Source: Candidatus Heimdallarchaeota archaeon LC_3 | GTDB taxonomy: Archaea; Asgardarchaeota; Heimdallarchaeia; Hodarchaeales; LC-3 | Assembly (NCBI GenBank): GCA_001940645.1 | Contig: MDVS01000043.1 | Location: forward strand, 1 to 37,968 | Length of the DNA stretch: 37,968 nt | Direction: 5' to 3' | In this document: piece by piece, positions 8,639 through 18,068 of the stretch | Layout of the letters: each line of letters opens with the position of its first letter | Numbering within the stretch: position 1 is the first letter of the stretch | Translations under genes and position numbers: made by a program | Notes under the pieces: model-generated | Databases searched by the model: none | What the model was told of the DNA's origin: nothing | The model's input: the letters and a program-made list of their open reading frames with translations, nothing else

Positions 8639-10109
8639 ATGAATAAAAAATTCACCGTTATAAGGGAAAAAATTAATAATATTCCTTCTCCAGAAATTAT
8701 TTCACCAGATGAAGTATTCACACATTCAATAAATTTCTACCAATTATTAATGATTTTCTTAATAATATTGACAATAATTCATTTCATCAAGATGAAGAAT
8801 TCTCTAGTATTGAAAAAAGGTTTATGAAAAGTATTCCCGATCAACCAGTAGATTGGGATATTATATTTTCAATTTTTAAAAATGAAGTTATTCCTCGTTT
8901 GAATTCTGTTGCTAATAAACATTTTTTGGCATATATTCCTGGAGATCCTGCTCCTCCAGCTATGATTGGAGCTATGATACACCAGTTTTGAATCAATTTA
9001 TTGGAAGTATGATTGGATCACCGGGTGGTGTTGTTATTGAAGGTCTTGCACTACATTGGATTAAACAGATGATGGATTACCCAGAATCAGCAGGAGGATG
9101 TTTTACATCCGGTGGATCAGTTGCAAACTTGACCGGTTTATATTCTGGTTTAATTAATAAGGCTCCTTGGATTAAAAGTGATGGATTGTTTGGAAATAAA
9201 AAACCTTTGGTTTATTGTTCAGACCAAACTCATAATTCGATTACAAAAGCTCTTCTTCTATTAGGAATTGGATTAAAAAATATTAGAGTTATTGAGACAC
9301 AAGAAGATTTTTCTATAAATATTGATATCCTAAAAAAAACAATTGAAAATGATAAAATTAATACTGATAATTTTCCAGCTATTGTCATAGCTAATGCAGG
9401 TACTACCAATACTGGAGCTATTGATGATTTAAAAGCACTTTATAACATTGCAAAGAAAAACAATACCTGGTTGCATATTGATGCTGCTTATGGTGGATTT
9501 GCAAGAATATCAAAAACCACAGCTTCAGAACTTTTAGTTGATATTAATCTTGCAGATTCGATTGCTTTAGATGCGCACAAATGGTTATTCGTACCCTTTG
9601 AAGCAGGGATGGTATTAGTAAAAAATAGAGAAGATTTGAAACACGCTTTTTCAGAAAATGCAGATTACTTAGTAGATACTCAATCAGTTAGTGAATATCA
9701 GTTGATGGTCAATTTCTGGGAATATAGCTTTCCCATGAGTCGTGAATTTAGAGGATTGAAAGTTTGGATGCTAATAAATGCATATGGGAGAGAAGGATTA
9801 AGCAACTTAATTACAAAAAATATTTTTCTTGCTAAATACTTGGCTACTCGAGTGGAAGAACATCCCGATTTGGAATTAATGTCTTCAAGTGAATTAAGTA
9901 TTGTTTGTTTTCGTTGGAGAGATTCAGACGAATTTTACAACAAGATAATAGAAAAAATACAGAAAAACCAAAAATATTATGTGAGTAGAACTAAATTGAA
10001 AGGTAAATCGACTATCCGTGTTTGTATTGTTAATTTAAAATCAGATACAGACGTTATTGATAGATTAATTCAAGAAATTGAAAATATTGTCTTCACATTG
10101 GCAACTTAA
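8639..10109 (+). pseudogene. PLP-dependent decarboxylase, copy 2, with two frameshifts
   Basis: The coding signal runs through three frames. Residues from ATG 8639 (MNKKFTVIREKINN onward) continue to about 8745. The signal then moves to the frame containing NDFLNNIDNNSFHQDEEF and FLAYIPGDPAPPAMIGAMI (to about 8978), and then to the frame giving LNQFIGSMIGSPGGVV to the stop. Adding one A near 8745 and one A near 8978 restores a single protein of about 490 residues, the normal group II length. The TTG at 8988 that opens the last frame is therefore not a true start. PLP motifs HIDAAYGG and DAHKW are intact. Whether this is a dead gene or consensus error cannot be settled from the sequence. The upstream IS may have removed its promoter. 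Confidence 0.85.
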
Positions 10110-10160
10110 CTCAATTATTTGATTCCAAATCAAAAAACGACCTTCAACTATTTTTTTCCG
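9252..10160 (+). repeat. Direct repeat, right copy (decarboxylase gene plus about 50 bp downstream)
   Basis: This aligns to bases 1-908 without indels through the stop codon and stays similar until the T-run plus CCGG about 50 bp downstream. With the left copy it frames a segment of about 9.25 kb carrying the glycan genes and the IS. Confidence 0.85.
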
Positions 10161-10251
10161 GCTGGAAAAAGCATTTAATTCAATGAATAATTTATCCAAT
10201 TAATCTAATTTTAATTATTATTTTAACTAAAAATACAGTATTGGTGTTTAA

Positions 10252-10932
10252 ATGAATTTACAACATACTTCATGTAGTTATCATCCTAATAAAGTTGCTG
10301 TATCAATTTGTGAAAGATGTCGTAGGCCAATATGTCTTGAAGATAAAAGAATTTATAGGAGATCTCATTCTTCGGGAACAGATTCTCATAGTAGAAGATA
10401 TTACACAAGTCATGAGTTTTGTGTTATTTGTAACTCTGCTAAATTATCTTCTGATGCTAAATGGTCCCCTATGATATTGATATGCTTTATTCCCTTCATC
10501 CTAATGTTTTTCGGAATGTTTTTTCTAATTCCCTTCGAAGTATCAAATTCTGGACCATTTGATTTTGGATTTTTTGGGTACATTCCAATGATTTTTATTG
10601 GTTTTATCGCGTTTTTTATACTAATAATGTTTGTTTCTATAAATCAAACGAAAAAGAAAGCAACAAATGCTGAAATGGAAGCTAGTTCCTTTCGTAATTC
10701 ATTGAATAATTCTTCTGCTCCTTTTACTTATCAAAAATATGTAAATAATAGTTTTGAACCTGCAAGAGAATCCAGTGGGTTTTCATCATCTAGCAGTGAC
10801 TTTAACTATTCTGAAGCGTTTTCCTTAGTTTGTTACGAATGTGGTAAAAGTATTTCGGTTCAAGACAAATTTTGTCCGAATTGTGGGGATAGTACAAAAG
10901 AGGAACTTGAAAAACACTATTCACAAAGATAA
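10252..10932 (+). CDS. B-box-like zinc finger / two-TM / C-terminal zinc ribbon protein
   Basis: The 226-residue protein has three parts. The N-terminus has a B-box-like metal site: Cys8, His11, Cys20, Cys23 and Cys28, then a Ser/Arg-rich loop and a CVIC pair at 57-60. Two hydrophobic segments (about 74-95 and 105-128) anchor it in the membrane. A Ser-rich linker leads to a C-terminal zinc ribbon, CYECGK to CPNCG (about 194-210). Both zinc modules would face the cytoplasm if the two segments form a hairpin. Archaeal proteins of this layout are common and mostly uncharacterised; a role in protein-protein contact is a guess. It stands alone on the plus strand and converges on the next gene. Confidence 0.75.
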   Translation: MNLQHTSCSYHPNKVAVSICERCRRPICLEDKRIYRRSHSSGTDSHSRRYYTSHEFCVICNSAKLSSDAKWSPMILICFIPFILMFFGMFFLIPFEVSNSGPFDFGFFGYIPMIFIGFIAFFILIMFVSINQTKKKATNAEMEASSFRNSLNNSSAPFTYQKYVNNSFEPARESSGFSSSSSDFNYSEAFSLVCYECGKSISVQDKFCPNCGDSTKEELEKHYSQR

Positions 10933-10973
10933 AACAATCATAAAAAGTGGTTTTATGAATTTACTATTGAAAT

Positions 10974-11666
10974 TTATGAACTTTTTCGAAATCCCAAATA
11001 GATAAATATAATCCCAATTAATTCAACAAAAAATTGGACGACAGTTATACCGAAAATTGAAGTAACAGCACCTGCACCCGCTAATAATATTGCTCCTACC
11101 GTAATAAGCAAAATAAAGGGTTTTCTATCTAAATAATATGATCCAAGAGTTCCCCCAATAATTAGAAGACTTCCAGGGATTGTTAGAAGGGGACTAAATA
11201 TTCTTATAATACTTCTTCTTTCTAATGAATATTCCTCACCCCAACCTATCCCTCCGGGAATGACACCCACTAATTTGTTAACATCAACTGTACTTATGAT
11301 AGCAAATATTATTACAAAACTAATTATTATAGCTCCATATATTAAATATATTCGTCCATGGATTTCTTTAAAGATGATTTCATGAGAGATCATATAAAAT
11401 AGTTGTCCTCCACCCAAAAAAAATACTAATAAGATTGCAGATACATAATATAATCGATAAGTAATATCAGACCATTCAATTAACGGAGATATTCCTTCAA
11501 GGAAGGTTGCAATAAAGAAAAAAAGGAAACTTACAGCCCATAACCCAAAAGATAGCTCTTTTCTCGAAATATAACTTTTAATTAGTGTTATACTTATAAT
11601 TAAACTAATCATTGACGCTCCAATTGGGATTATACTATAAATCGGTTCAAGTGTTGTATCAATCAT
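10974..11666 (-). CDS. Polytopic membrane protein, about seven TM segments, unknown
   Basis: The 230-residue protein is almost wholly hydrophobic, with about seven membrane spans and short loops. No transporter or enzyme motif was seen. The layout (FGLWAVSFLFFFIATFLEG, then LYYVSAILLVFFLGGGQ) recalls the N-terminal seven-TM sensor modules that sit ahead of kinases, but no kinase follows, so this is only a resemblance. The ATG at 11666 is the first start available. It converges on the zinc-finger gene 41 bp away. Confidence 0.6.
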   Translation of the reverse strand: MIDTTLEPIYSIIPIGASMISLIISITLIKSYISRKELSFGLWAVSFLFFFIATFLEGISPLIEWSDITYRLYYVSAILLVFFLGGGQLFYMISHEIIFKEIHGRIYLIYGAIIISFVIIFAIISTVDVNKLVGVIPGGIGWGEEYSLERRSIIRIFSPLLTIPGSLLIIGGTLGSYYLDRKPFILLITVGAILLAGAGAVTSIFGITVVQFFVELIGIIFIYLGFRKSS

Positions 11667-12243
11667 ATCTTAACGTAATAAAAACTTATTATAAACAATT
11701 TTTGCTTAAAAAGAATATTGATAATGAATTTTCTTTAATGTTGATAACTAATATTTTTCTACACAATTTCAAATTCCGATAAGAAAAAAATCAATAACTG
11801 TAATTTTTTCTAGTAAACTAAGCAATTCTTATTCATATTAAAAAAATTCTTAATTAATAAAGTTTGGTTCGAGAAAAGCATATTTTTATTGATAATAACG
11901 TCTTTTTTTCATGCATTTCAAAAATAAGGATTTGGAACGATCCTAACATAGTTCAATTTGAATAAGTATCTGTTCAATTTTCTTTTTTACACTTACACTA
12001 TAATCTTGAAGTGAGTATGTGAATTAAAACAAATAGTGTCAGACCGTGGTTGGGCTGATAATTAAAATGTATGAACCTATAAACAATAATTTTCTCCTTT
12101 GTTTACCATAATTGGTAGCCTTGCATTAATAGGGGGAGTGTTTCACTCCTATTATGCTTGGCAAAGGGGTATTGAAAATTATTCTATTGTTTTAGTGACT
12201 CAAATGATTTTTAACTTAAACTTTTTTTCCTTTTCTTCGGATT
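11667..12243. other. 577-bp gap, mostly without recognisable genes
   Basis: The stretch is AT-rich with many stops in all frames. One small hairpin, GGAGTG-TTT-CACTCC, lies near 12137-12151. The only protein-like trace is the short membrane-type frame near 12099-12251, listed separately. No tRNA or clear promoter was identified. Confidence 0.5.
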
Positions 12244-12251
12244 TTAAATAG
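12099..12251 (+). other. Possible small membrane ORF or remnant, 50 residues
   Basis: A TTG-initiated frame encodes a short hydrophobic peptide (FTIIGSLALIGGVFHSYYAW, then a second hydrophobic stretch). It ends inside the last codons of the convergent TrmB gene. Composition looks like one or two membrane spans, but there is no ribosome site and no family match, so it may be chance or a decayed membrane gene. Confidence 0.2.
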
Positions 12252-13077
12252 GGATTTTAAATTCATCACTATTTTTCCATAATCTATCAAATTGAGACAA
12301 AAAATGTCTAGACAAATCATCTACCGAAGCTTTCAGGCAGAAATTTATTTTATTTTCGCTGGGAAATATAAGTACAGCATTTATATTATCAAACAACAAA
12401 AAATTTTGATGCATTTCTTCAGATAATTTAATTTTTAATCTATTTGAGGTAACCCAGTGATGAACAGTATTTTGAGGAAAAAATTGACCTGTAAACATTT
12501 TTTCTCTCATTCTACCAACGAAACTGTTTTTAGATAATAGCATTGAAACATTAGTTGTTTTTCGCTCAAAAGCTCTCAAAACAGCAGGCTGAATTTTAGA
12601 CATCAATCCCATACCAACATCATGAATAGCTAATTTAAAAGAATACAATGTTTCATCAATTAATGAACTTAATAATTCTCCCGCATTATCTCCTGAGATT
12701 ATATCTATCTGTAAATGCTTATAGATGCTTATTTCTTTGTTATTTTCAGGAGAAAATTGGAAAATTTCTTTTAAGAATTTCTCTTTCTCATCCCTTTTTC
12801 CTTCTAATCGCAATTCCTGCTGATGGATAAATGATGATACAAGATCATCAGGTAATACACATTTGTAAATATTTCCTTTATTTGAGAACTGTACAACAGA
12901 TACAAACTTATCCTTCACTAATTTATCTAATAGAGTATAAACCTTTTGGCGCGTAAACCCAGTTTTCTTATAGAATTCACCTATTGGACTAGGACCTTGT
13001 TGCCATAATTGATAATATACGAGAGCCCATTCTTCAGGTATATCAAAATAATTTTTCAAAATTTCTATAGGTTCCAT
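12244..13077 (-). CDS. TrmB-family transcriptional regulator
   Basis: The 277-residue protein starts with a winged helix-turn-helix of TrmB type: helices around IPEEWALVYYQLWQQGPSP, then FTRQKVYTLLDKLVKDKFV as recognition helix and wing (residues about 15-65). A coiled stretch (FIHQQELRLEGKRDEKEK) links to a C-terminal effector domain of about 150 residues, including IYKHLQIDIISGDNAGEL. Archaeal TrmB proteins repress or activate sugar-uptake and central-metabolism genes in response to a ligand; the ligand here is unknown. It begins 33 bp after the phosphatase stop codon, so the two are probably co-transcribed. Confidence 0.8.
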   Translation of the reverse strand: MEPIEILKNYFDIPEEWALVYYQLWQQGPSPIGEFYKKTGFTRQKVYTLLDKLVKDKFVSVVQFSNKGNIYKCVLPDDLVSSFIHQQELRLEGKRDEKEKFLKEIFQFSPENNKEISIYKHLQIDIISGDNAGELLSSLIDETLYSFKLAIHDVGMGLMSKIQPAVLRAFERKTTNVSMLLSKNSFVGRMREKMFTGQFFPQNTVHHWVTSNRLKIKLSEEMHQNFLLFDNINAVLIFPSENKINFCLKASVDDLSRHFLSQFDRLWKNSDEFKIPI

Positions 13078-13110
13078 AAACGTCAGCTAATTTGTAAATT
13101 TTTAAATAAA

Positions 13111-13596
13111 TCATAAAAAATCTTTTAACTTCCTTTGAGCACTATTCATTTTCTTTAAGAAATCATGTTGATTTTTACTTTCTATTGCGCATTCCCTAAT
13201 ACTTCTGATTTTTTTTAGCGATTTTTCGTAAGTATAATTATATGTTTTCATTAAATAGACAGCTAACATCACTCCTGTTCTTCCACAACCTGCATAGCAA
13301 TGTACAAGGAGTGGTTGATTATTTTCCTTTGCCATTTTTGATATAGATACAAAATTTTCAACGATTTCGTTATCAGGTACTCCAAAATCAGGGATTGGCA
13401 ATTGTATATGAGTTATTTCTGTTCCTTTTAATAATTCAGCGACTTCTTTAGGGTACGTCAATGACACTACTATTTTAACATTGTTTGTCTTTAAAATATC
13501 AACTGAAGATTTATTATGTATTAAACTAGAACCTGCAATTTCATTTTCAATAATCCAGTAAAATTCGAATTCATCACGTGAATAAGGATAATACAT
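13111..13596 (-). CDS. Dual-specificity / tyrosine-type protein phosphatase
   Basis: The 161-residue protein is a compact Cys-based phosphatase. The P-loop HCYAGCGRTG has His99, the nucleophile Cys100 and Arg106 (HCx5R). A candidate general acid, Asp70, is in LPIPDFGVPD, at the spacing typical of DSP/PTP-like enzymes. No signal peptide or membrane segment is present, so it acts in the cytoplasm, removing phosphate from protein Tyr/Ser/Thr or a small phospho-compound. The gene leads a likely two-gene unit with the TrmB regulator. No kinase is adjacent. Confidence 0.87.
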   Translation of the reverse strand: MYYPYSRDEFEFYWIIENEIAGSSLIHNKSSVDILKTNNVKIVVSLTYPKEVAELLKGTEITHIQLPIPDFGVPDNEIVENFVSISKMAKENNQPLLVHCYAGCGRTGVMLAVYLMKTYNYTYEKSLKKIRSIRECAIESKNQHDFLKKMNSAQRKLKDFL

Positions 13597-13644
13597 TATT
13601 AAATTCCTAATTTTTCAGCAAATTTAATTTTTAGATTAAAATTA

Positions 13645-14661
13645 TTATTCGATGCACTTTAACAAAATTTTTCCAATAGATTCTCTTGATTCGATAAAAT
13701 CATGTGCGATTCCTGCATCTTTTAATTGAAAAATTTTTCCTATTTTAGGCCTAAGATTATGTTTGGTTACAAAATCGACTAATTCATTCCATGGAACTTT
13801 ATAACCTGAATCCATTAGACGACCAATGTGAAACCCACCAATAATTTTATTTTCACTAATCATTTTTAAAACATTAACTCGTGGTAGTGTTCTATAAGTT
13901 TTCAGCCAAGATAAAGGACGCCAGATGGAAAAATCAATACTAGAAATTCCTATAGTCAATAACATACCTAAGGGTTTTAATACTTTAACACTATCACTAA
14001 ATACTTTTCCGCCTACAGATTCTAGACAAAAATCAATTGAATCTCGGGGTAAATATTTAGCTAACGGTTGTTTTTGATAATTAATCACTTGATCTACTCC
14101 CAGTTCTTCTAATATGCCAAATTTCTTATCATTTCCCACTGCTCCAACAACTTCAGTACCTAATTCTTTGGCAATTTGTACAGCTGATGTCCCTACGCCT
14201 CCTGCTGCAGAATTAATTAAAATTTTTTTGTTTTTCCCAACATATTGACGGCCAATTACACATAATCCAATGAAAGCTGTTATCCAAGTCGCAAGGAATC
14301 CACCGTTCTCCTGCATAGAATACTGAGGAACTATAGGAAAAACTTGGTTTTCTTTTGTTATAATTTCTGTGGAGTAACAACCATATTGACTCCCAATAAT
14401 CACATTTTGACCAATTTTAAACCTGTTATCGGCCTCTTCCCCAATTTCTAATATTTCCCCGGATCCTTCAAATCCAAGAACGTAAGGTTTTTTTGGAGTC
14501 CATTTATAGATCCCTTTTCGTGCAAGGATATCAGCATAATTTACTCCTGCATAATGAAGTTTTACACGGATTTCATCTTTTTTAAGAGTTTCGGATTTAT
14601 ATTCCTCAATTTTCAGAATTTTAGAGGATCCAGAACGTTTTAAAAATACCCCAGACGGCAT
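13645..14661 (-). CDS. Quinone oxidoreductase-like MDR protein (zinc-free)
   Basis: The 338-residue protein is a medium-chain dehydrogenase/reductase: an N-terminal GroES-like domain (GVNYADILARKGIY, then PYVLGFEGSGEI near residue 60) and a Rossmann domain with INSAAGGVGTSAVQIAKELG at about 148-168. The structural and catalytic zinc cysteines of alcohol dehydrogenases are not seen, which places it with quinone oxidoreductase/VAT1-like enzymes using NADPH. Its substrate is unknown. It lies 157 bp after the Liv-type ABC operon on the same strand and 48 bp before the phosphatase gene. Confidence 0.83.
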   Translation of the reverse strand: MPSGVFLKRSGSSKILKIEEYKSETLKKDEIRVKLHYAGVNYADILARKGIYKWTPKKPYVLGFEGSGEILEIGEEADNRFKIGQNVIIGSQYGCYSTEIITKENQVFPIVPQYSMQENGGFLATWITAFIGLCVIGRQYVGKNKKILINSAAGGVGTSAVQIAKELGTEVVGAVGNDKKFGILEELGVDQVINYQKQPLAKYLPRDSIDFCLESVGGKVFSDSVKVLKPLGMLLTIGISSIDFSIWRPLSWLKTYRTLPRVNVLKMISENKIIGGFHIGRLMDSGYKVPWNELVDFVTKHNLRPKIGKIFQLKDAGIAHDFIESRESIGKILLKCIE

Positions 14662-14818
14662 GTTTCATTTATCTCATTTTACTATTCATATTTTTTCTTT
14701 AAAAAGATGACAATAAGCTTGAGCACGTATAAAAGTGATTTTTCGAATTTAGAAAGAAGGGAGTAGAAATAATTCAAAAATTATTCGAAGTCAATTTTGA
14801 AGAAAATACCAACATCAA

Positions 14819-15616
14819 CTAATAATCTGCACCTAAATAAGCCTCAATTACAACACGATTATTTTCGACTTCTTGTGGAGTACCTTCGGCTATTACTTTA
14901 CCCCGAGCCATAACCCAAATTTCATCAGAGTAATTAAAAACAATGTCCATATTATGTTCTATCAAGAAGATGGTTGTCTGTTTTTTTAATTCCACGATTT
15001 TATCCATAATTTTATTCGCTAAAGTAGGATTAACTCCTGCTAATGGTTCATCTAGAAGAAGAATTTTTGGTATTGCCATTAAAAGTCTACCCATTGCTAA
15101 TAACTTTAGTTGACCACCAGATAACTCATTTGAAAGTTGATCCCTAATATGGGTTATCTCTAAAAAATCCAAAATTTCTAGGGCTTTTATAGTATTTTTC
15201 CTTTCTTCTTCTTTTATTTTCTTTCTTTTCAAAAACACATTAAAAAACGATTCCCCGGTTTGTTTTGAAGGTGCAACCAAAAGATTTTCTAACACTGTTA
15301 ACTTCCCCCAATTTCTAGTTGTTTGAAATGTTCTTAGAAGATGTTTTAGTGCTATTTCATGACTTTCTAACCCATCAATTCGCTTATCTTCAAATTCAAC
15401 AAACCCAATATCCTTATTACTAGATTCATCTTCTGTATCGGTCTTTTGTAACCAACCAGTTATTATATTAAATAATGTGGTTTTTCCAGATCCATTTGGT
15501 CCAATTAAGGCTGTTAATTTCCCCTTTGTTACAGTAACACTTGCTCCTTCTAAAGCTTTTACTCCAACAAAGTATTTATGGATATCTTGAGCTATTAAAT
15601 GAGGTTCCTTTTCCAT
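14819..15616 (-). CDS. livG: Branched-chain amino acid-type ABC importer ATPase, LivG-like
   Basis: The 265-residue ABC ATPase has Walker A GPNGSGKT (39-46), the signature LSGGQ (165-169), Walker B ILLLDE (185-190) and the switch His in FLIEHNMD. The C-terminal extension (VMARGKVIAEGTPQEV, then a tail ending EAYLGADY) is characteristic of LivG. It would pair with the LivF-like ATPase to drive uptake through the LivH/LivM permeases. It is the last gene of the operon, 33 bp after livM. Confidence 0.88.
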   Translation of the reverse strand: MEKEPHLIAQDIHKYFVGVKALEGASVTVTKGKLTALIGPNGSGKTTLFNIITGWLQKTDTEDESSNKDIGFVEFEDKRIDGLESHEIALKHLLRTFQTTRNWGKLTVLENLLVAPSKQTGESFFNVFLKRKKIKEEERKNTIKALEILDFLEITHIRDQLSNELSGGQLKLLAMGRLLMAIPKILLLDEPLAGVNPTLANKIMDKIVELKKQTTIFLIEHNMDIVFNYSDEIWVMARGKVIAEGTPQEVENNRVVIEAYLGADY

Positions 15617-15649
15617 TATTTCTACCTACAATATTTATTCATTTGTTTT

Positions 15650-16912
15650 TTATTCTCCTGTTTCATCGAGTTCTTCTCCAGTAAGTCTTGCTTTTTCTGT
15701 TAAACTTTGTCTTGCCTTTATTGCATCATCAGATCTTTTCTTAACTTCTTCTGGAACTAAATTTAAATATTTTGAGTTATTAGTTCTTGGTTCAGGTATT
15801 AATCCTTGGGGTTTAAACAATAAAAATAAGATTAAAATTGTTCCTAAAATTATTAACCGTGTATTATCCGGGTTTATTATGATGTCTAATTGCAACCAAT
15901 TGAATAAATCTCCAAAAATATCCATTTCTGGAAAAAGTCTTAAACTTATTCCTTTTTTAATGATATCTGCTTGCGCAGCTCGAATGTAAACTTGTACAAG
16001 TAGTACTCCAGCAAAAACTCCTCTACTATTTCCTAATCCACCTATAATTATAAAAACGAACAATTCAAAGGTAAGAAAAGGTCTGAAATCCCCATGTTCA
16101 AACGCAGCTAACACAATTCCATACATAACACCTGCTAAGCCTGCTAATACTCCAGCAAATGTAGTAACCTGCCAACGAAATCGATAAACATTTTTTCCCA
16201 CCGATGTTACTGTAATATCATCTTCCCGGATAGCTCGTAATGTACGTCCATATGGGGATTTTCTTATTTCTTCAACTATCCAATATACAAAAAGTGAAAT
16301 GAGTGCAAAAATTATTACTAGAAGTATATGCCACTGCCTAACGATACCTAAACCGAGAGTTTCAAATATTTCTATTTTTCCGTTAAACAAAGCTACGAAA
16401 TCAGTCTTGATACTATTAGATATAAGAGGAGTCCCTTTAAAATAAAAATACCTCTCTTCATTTTGAAGTAGAAACCTAATAACCTCAGCACCAGCAATAG
16501 TCATAATTGCAAAATAGTCGGCTCTTAACTTTACTGTTGGTATTGCAATTATAAAACCAAAGAATCCGCAAACAATAAGAGCAAAAGCAACTCCAATTGG
16601 TAGCGGCACTCCAGCAGTATATGTAAGAGATGAAATATAGGCACCGAGAGCGAAAAATGCTACTTTACCAAAATTCGGTAACCCAACTGATCCTACTTCC
16701 AAATCCAAGCTTAATGCTCCAATGAAAAGTACAAAAGTAAAAAGTAGAATGTTTAAAATCCATTGAGCACGATTTGTAAATGATAAAAATGCTGTTATAA
16801 ATAAAATGAAAATGGGAATAACAAGAATTAAATTTATCTTATTTACTTTAACCCATTCTATGAAATCAGCTACATCCGAATTAGGTTTATCTTTTGTTTC
16901 ACTTTCACTCAT
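15650..16912 (-). CDS. livM: Liv-type ABC importer permease, LivM-like
   Basis: The 420-residue permease has about ten membrane spans. Family marks include FGKVAFFALGAYISSL near residue 80, PTVKLRADYFAIMTIAGAEVIR, the cytoplasmic coupling loop SPYGRTLRAIREDDI (about 218-232) and FLLFKPQGLIPEPR near the end, a standard LivM ending. It is longer than many LivM proteins because of a charged N-terminal tail and a Lys/Glu-rich C-terminal tail. It forms the channel with LivH. Spacing to livH is 21 bp. Confidence 0.88.
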   Translation of the reverse strand: MSESETKDKPNSDVADFIEWVKVNKINLILVIPIFILFITAFLSFTNRAQWILNILLFTFVLFIGALSLDLEVGSVGLPNFGKVAFFALGAYISSLTYTAGVPLPIGVAFALIVCGFFGFIIAIPTVKLRADYFAIMTIAGAEVIRFLLQNEERYFYFKGTPLISNSIKTDFVALFNGKIEIFETLGLGIVRQWHILLVIIFALISLFVYWIVEEIRKSPYGRTLRAIREDDITVTSVGKNVYRFRWQVTTFAGVLAGLAGVMYGIVLAAFEHGDFRPFLTFELFVFIIIGGLGNSRGVFAGVLLVQVYIRAAQADIIKKGISLRLFPEMDIFGDLFNWLQLDIIINPDNTRLIILGTILILFLLFKPQGLIPEPRTNNSKYLNLVPEEVKKRSDDAIKARQSLTEKARLTGEELDETGE

Positions 16913-16933
16913 ACTACCACTACCTGAATTTTT

Positions 16934-18052
16934 CTAAACACGTGCACGCGTAGCCTCTACTTTTCCACTGATTCCTTGTGGCCGAAATAGAAGAACCAAT
17001 ATCAATATAACAAATCCAATCGCATCAGCATAAGACGGATGGAAAGTGATACCGGGAAAAACAACACCTGGAATGATTTCAATATTAGAAAGCATATCTT
17101 CTATTCCTCCATCCTTTTGAAACTCTGTTAATATAATAAAAAATGCTTGACGTACGAATCCATAAATCAAGGCAGCAATAATTCCTCCTCGGAAAGATCC
17201 AACACCTCCCAAAATCACTACAGCAAATATTGGCAATAACAATAAAAATCCAGTAAAAGAATCGAATTTTGGTAAGTTTGCTCTATAAAATGTGGCTCCG
17301 AAGCCAGTAATTCCGCCAGCAATAAACCATGTATATAAAACAATTCGTTTTGTATTAATACCCGATATCTGAGCCAATTCCCTGCTATCAGAAGTTGCTC
17401 TCATTGCTATTCCGAATTTTGTTCTTCTAAATAAGAAGTCAACAGCAAATACCATAACAATAGCCAATATTATAATAAAAAATTCATATTTCGTAATTAA
17501 AATTGATTGAGTTCCGAAAAATGAATCATTATTGAACAAAACAAATTCATAAACATCATTATGTAAAAAACTTGGAAAAAAACCAGGTAAATTAGCGTCC
17601 TGTGTACAATTCGGACAACGACCTCCGAAGGTTCCTCTTCTATATGCTGTTTCACTAAAAATCATGGACAATAAATTACGTACGATTAATCCAATTCCAA
17701 TGGAAGCCACAACAAAACTTGTAGGACCTGCTTTTGTGTTTCTCAATCTTGAATATATTAAAATTTCACCAAGAATTCCAAATAATCCTACCATAACAAA
17801 AGCAAACATTGCATGGACAAAAATATTATTTATCAAAAAATTATTATCCCAGGGGATCCAAAAATATAACAGTTGAAGTCCCCACCATCCAATATACATT
17901 CCAAACGTTACCCATTCTGCATGAGCAAAATTAGAAAATTTCATGACAGAATAAATCATGTTTAATCCTATAGTAAGTAAAATCAATAAACCTGAAAGGA
18001 AAAGTGCTTGTGAAATGTTTTGGAGAATATCAAACCCAATTGCTTGCATCAT
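16934..18052 (-). CDS. livH: Liv-type ABC importer permease, LivH-like
   Basis: The 372-residue permease has about eight spans. It has GLNMIYSVMKFSNFAHAEWVTFGMYIGW at residues 28-55, the LivH opening, the coupling loop FGIAMRATSDSRELAQISGI, GGVGSFRGG, and the closing LFRPQGISGK. An extra loop around residues 140-180 holds a CPNC pair, unusual for LivH and possibly an outer-face insertion. It partners LivM. The gap to the livF stop codon is 16 bp. Confidence 0.88.
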   Translation of the reverse strand: MMQAIGFDILQNISQALFLSGLLILLTIGLNMIYSVMKFSNFAHAEWVTFGMYIGWWGLQLLYFWIPWDNNFLINNIFVHAMFAFVMVGLFGILGEILIYSRLRNTKAGPTSFVVASIGIGLIVRNLLSMIFSETAYRRGTFGGRCPNCTQDANLPGFFPSFLHNDVYEFVLFNNDSFFGTQSILITKYEFFIIILAIVMVFAVDFLFRRTKFGIAMRATSDSRELAQISGINTKRIVLYTWFIAGGITGFGATFYRANLPKFDSFTGFLLLLPIFAVVILGGVGSFRGGIIAALIYGFVRQAFFIILTEFQKDGGIEDMLSNIEIIPGVVFPGITFHPSYADAIGFVILILVLLFRPQGISGKVEATRARV

Positions 18053-18068
18053 TTAACCTCAATTACTA

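Noticed and set aside
11867..11873. GGTTCGA resembling a tRNA T-loop
   Set aside because: No paired T-stem, anticodon arm or acceptor stem could be built around it.
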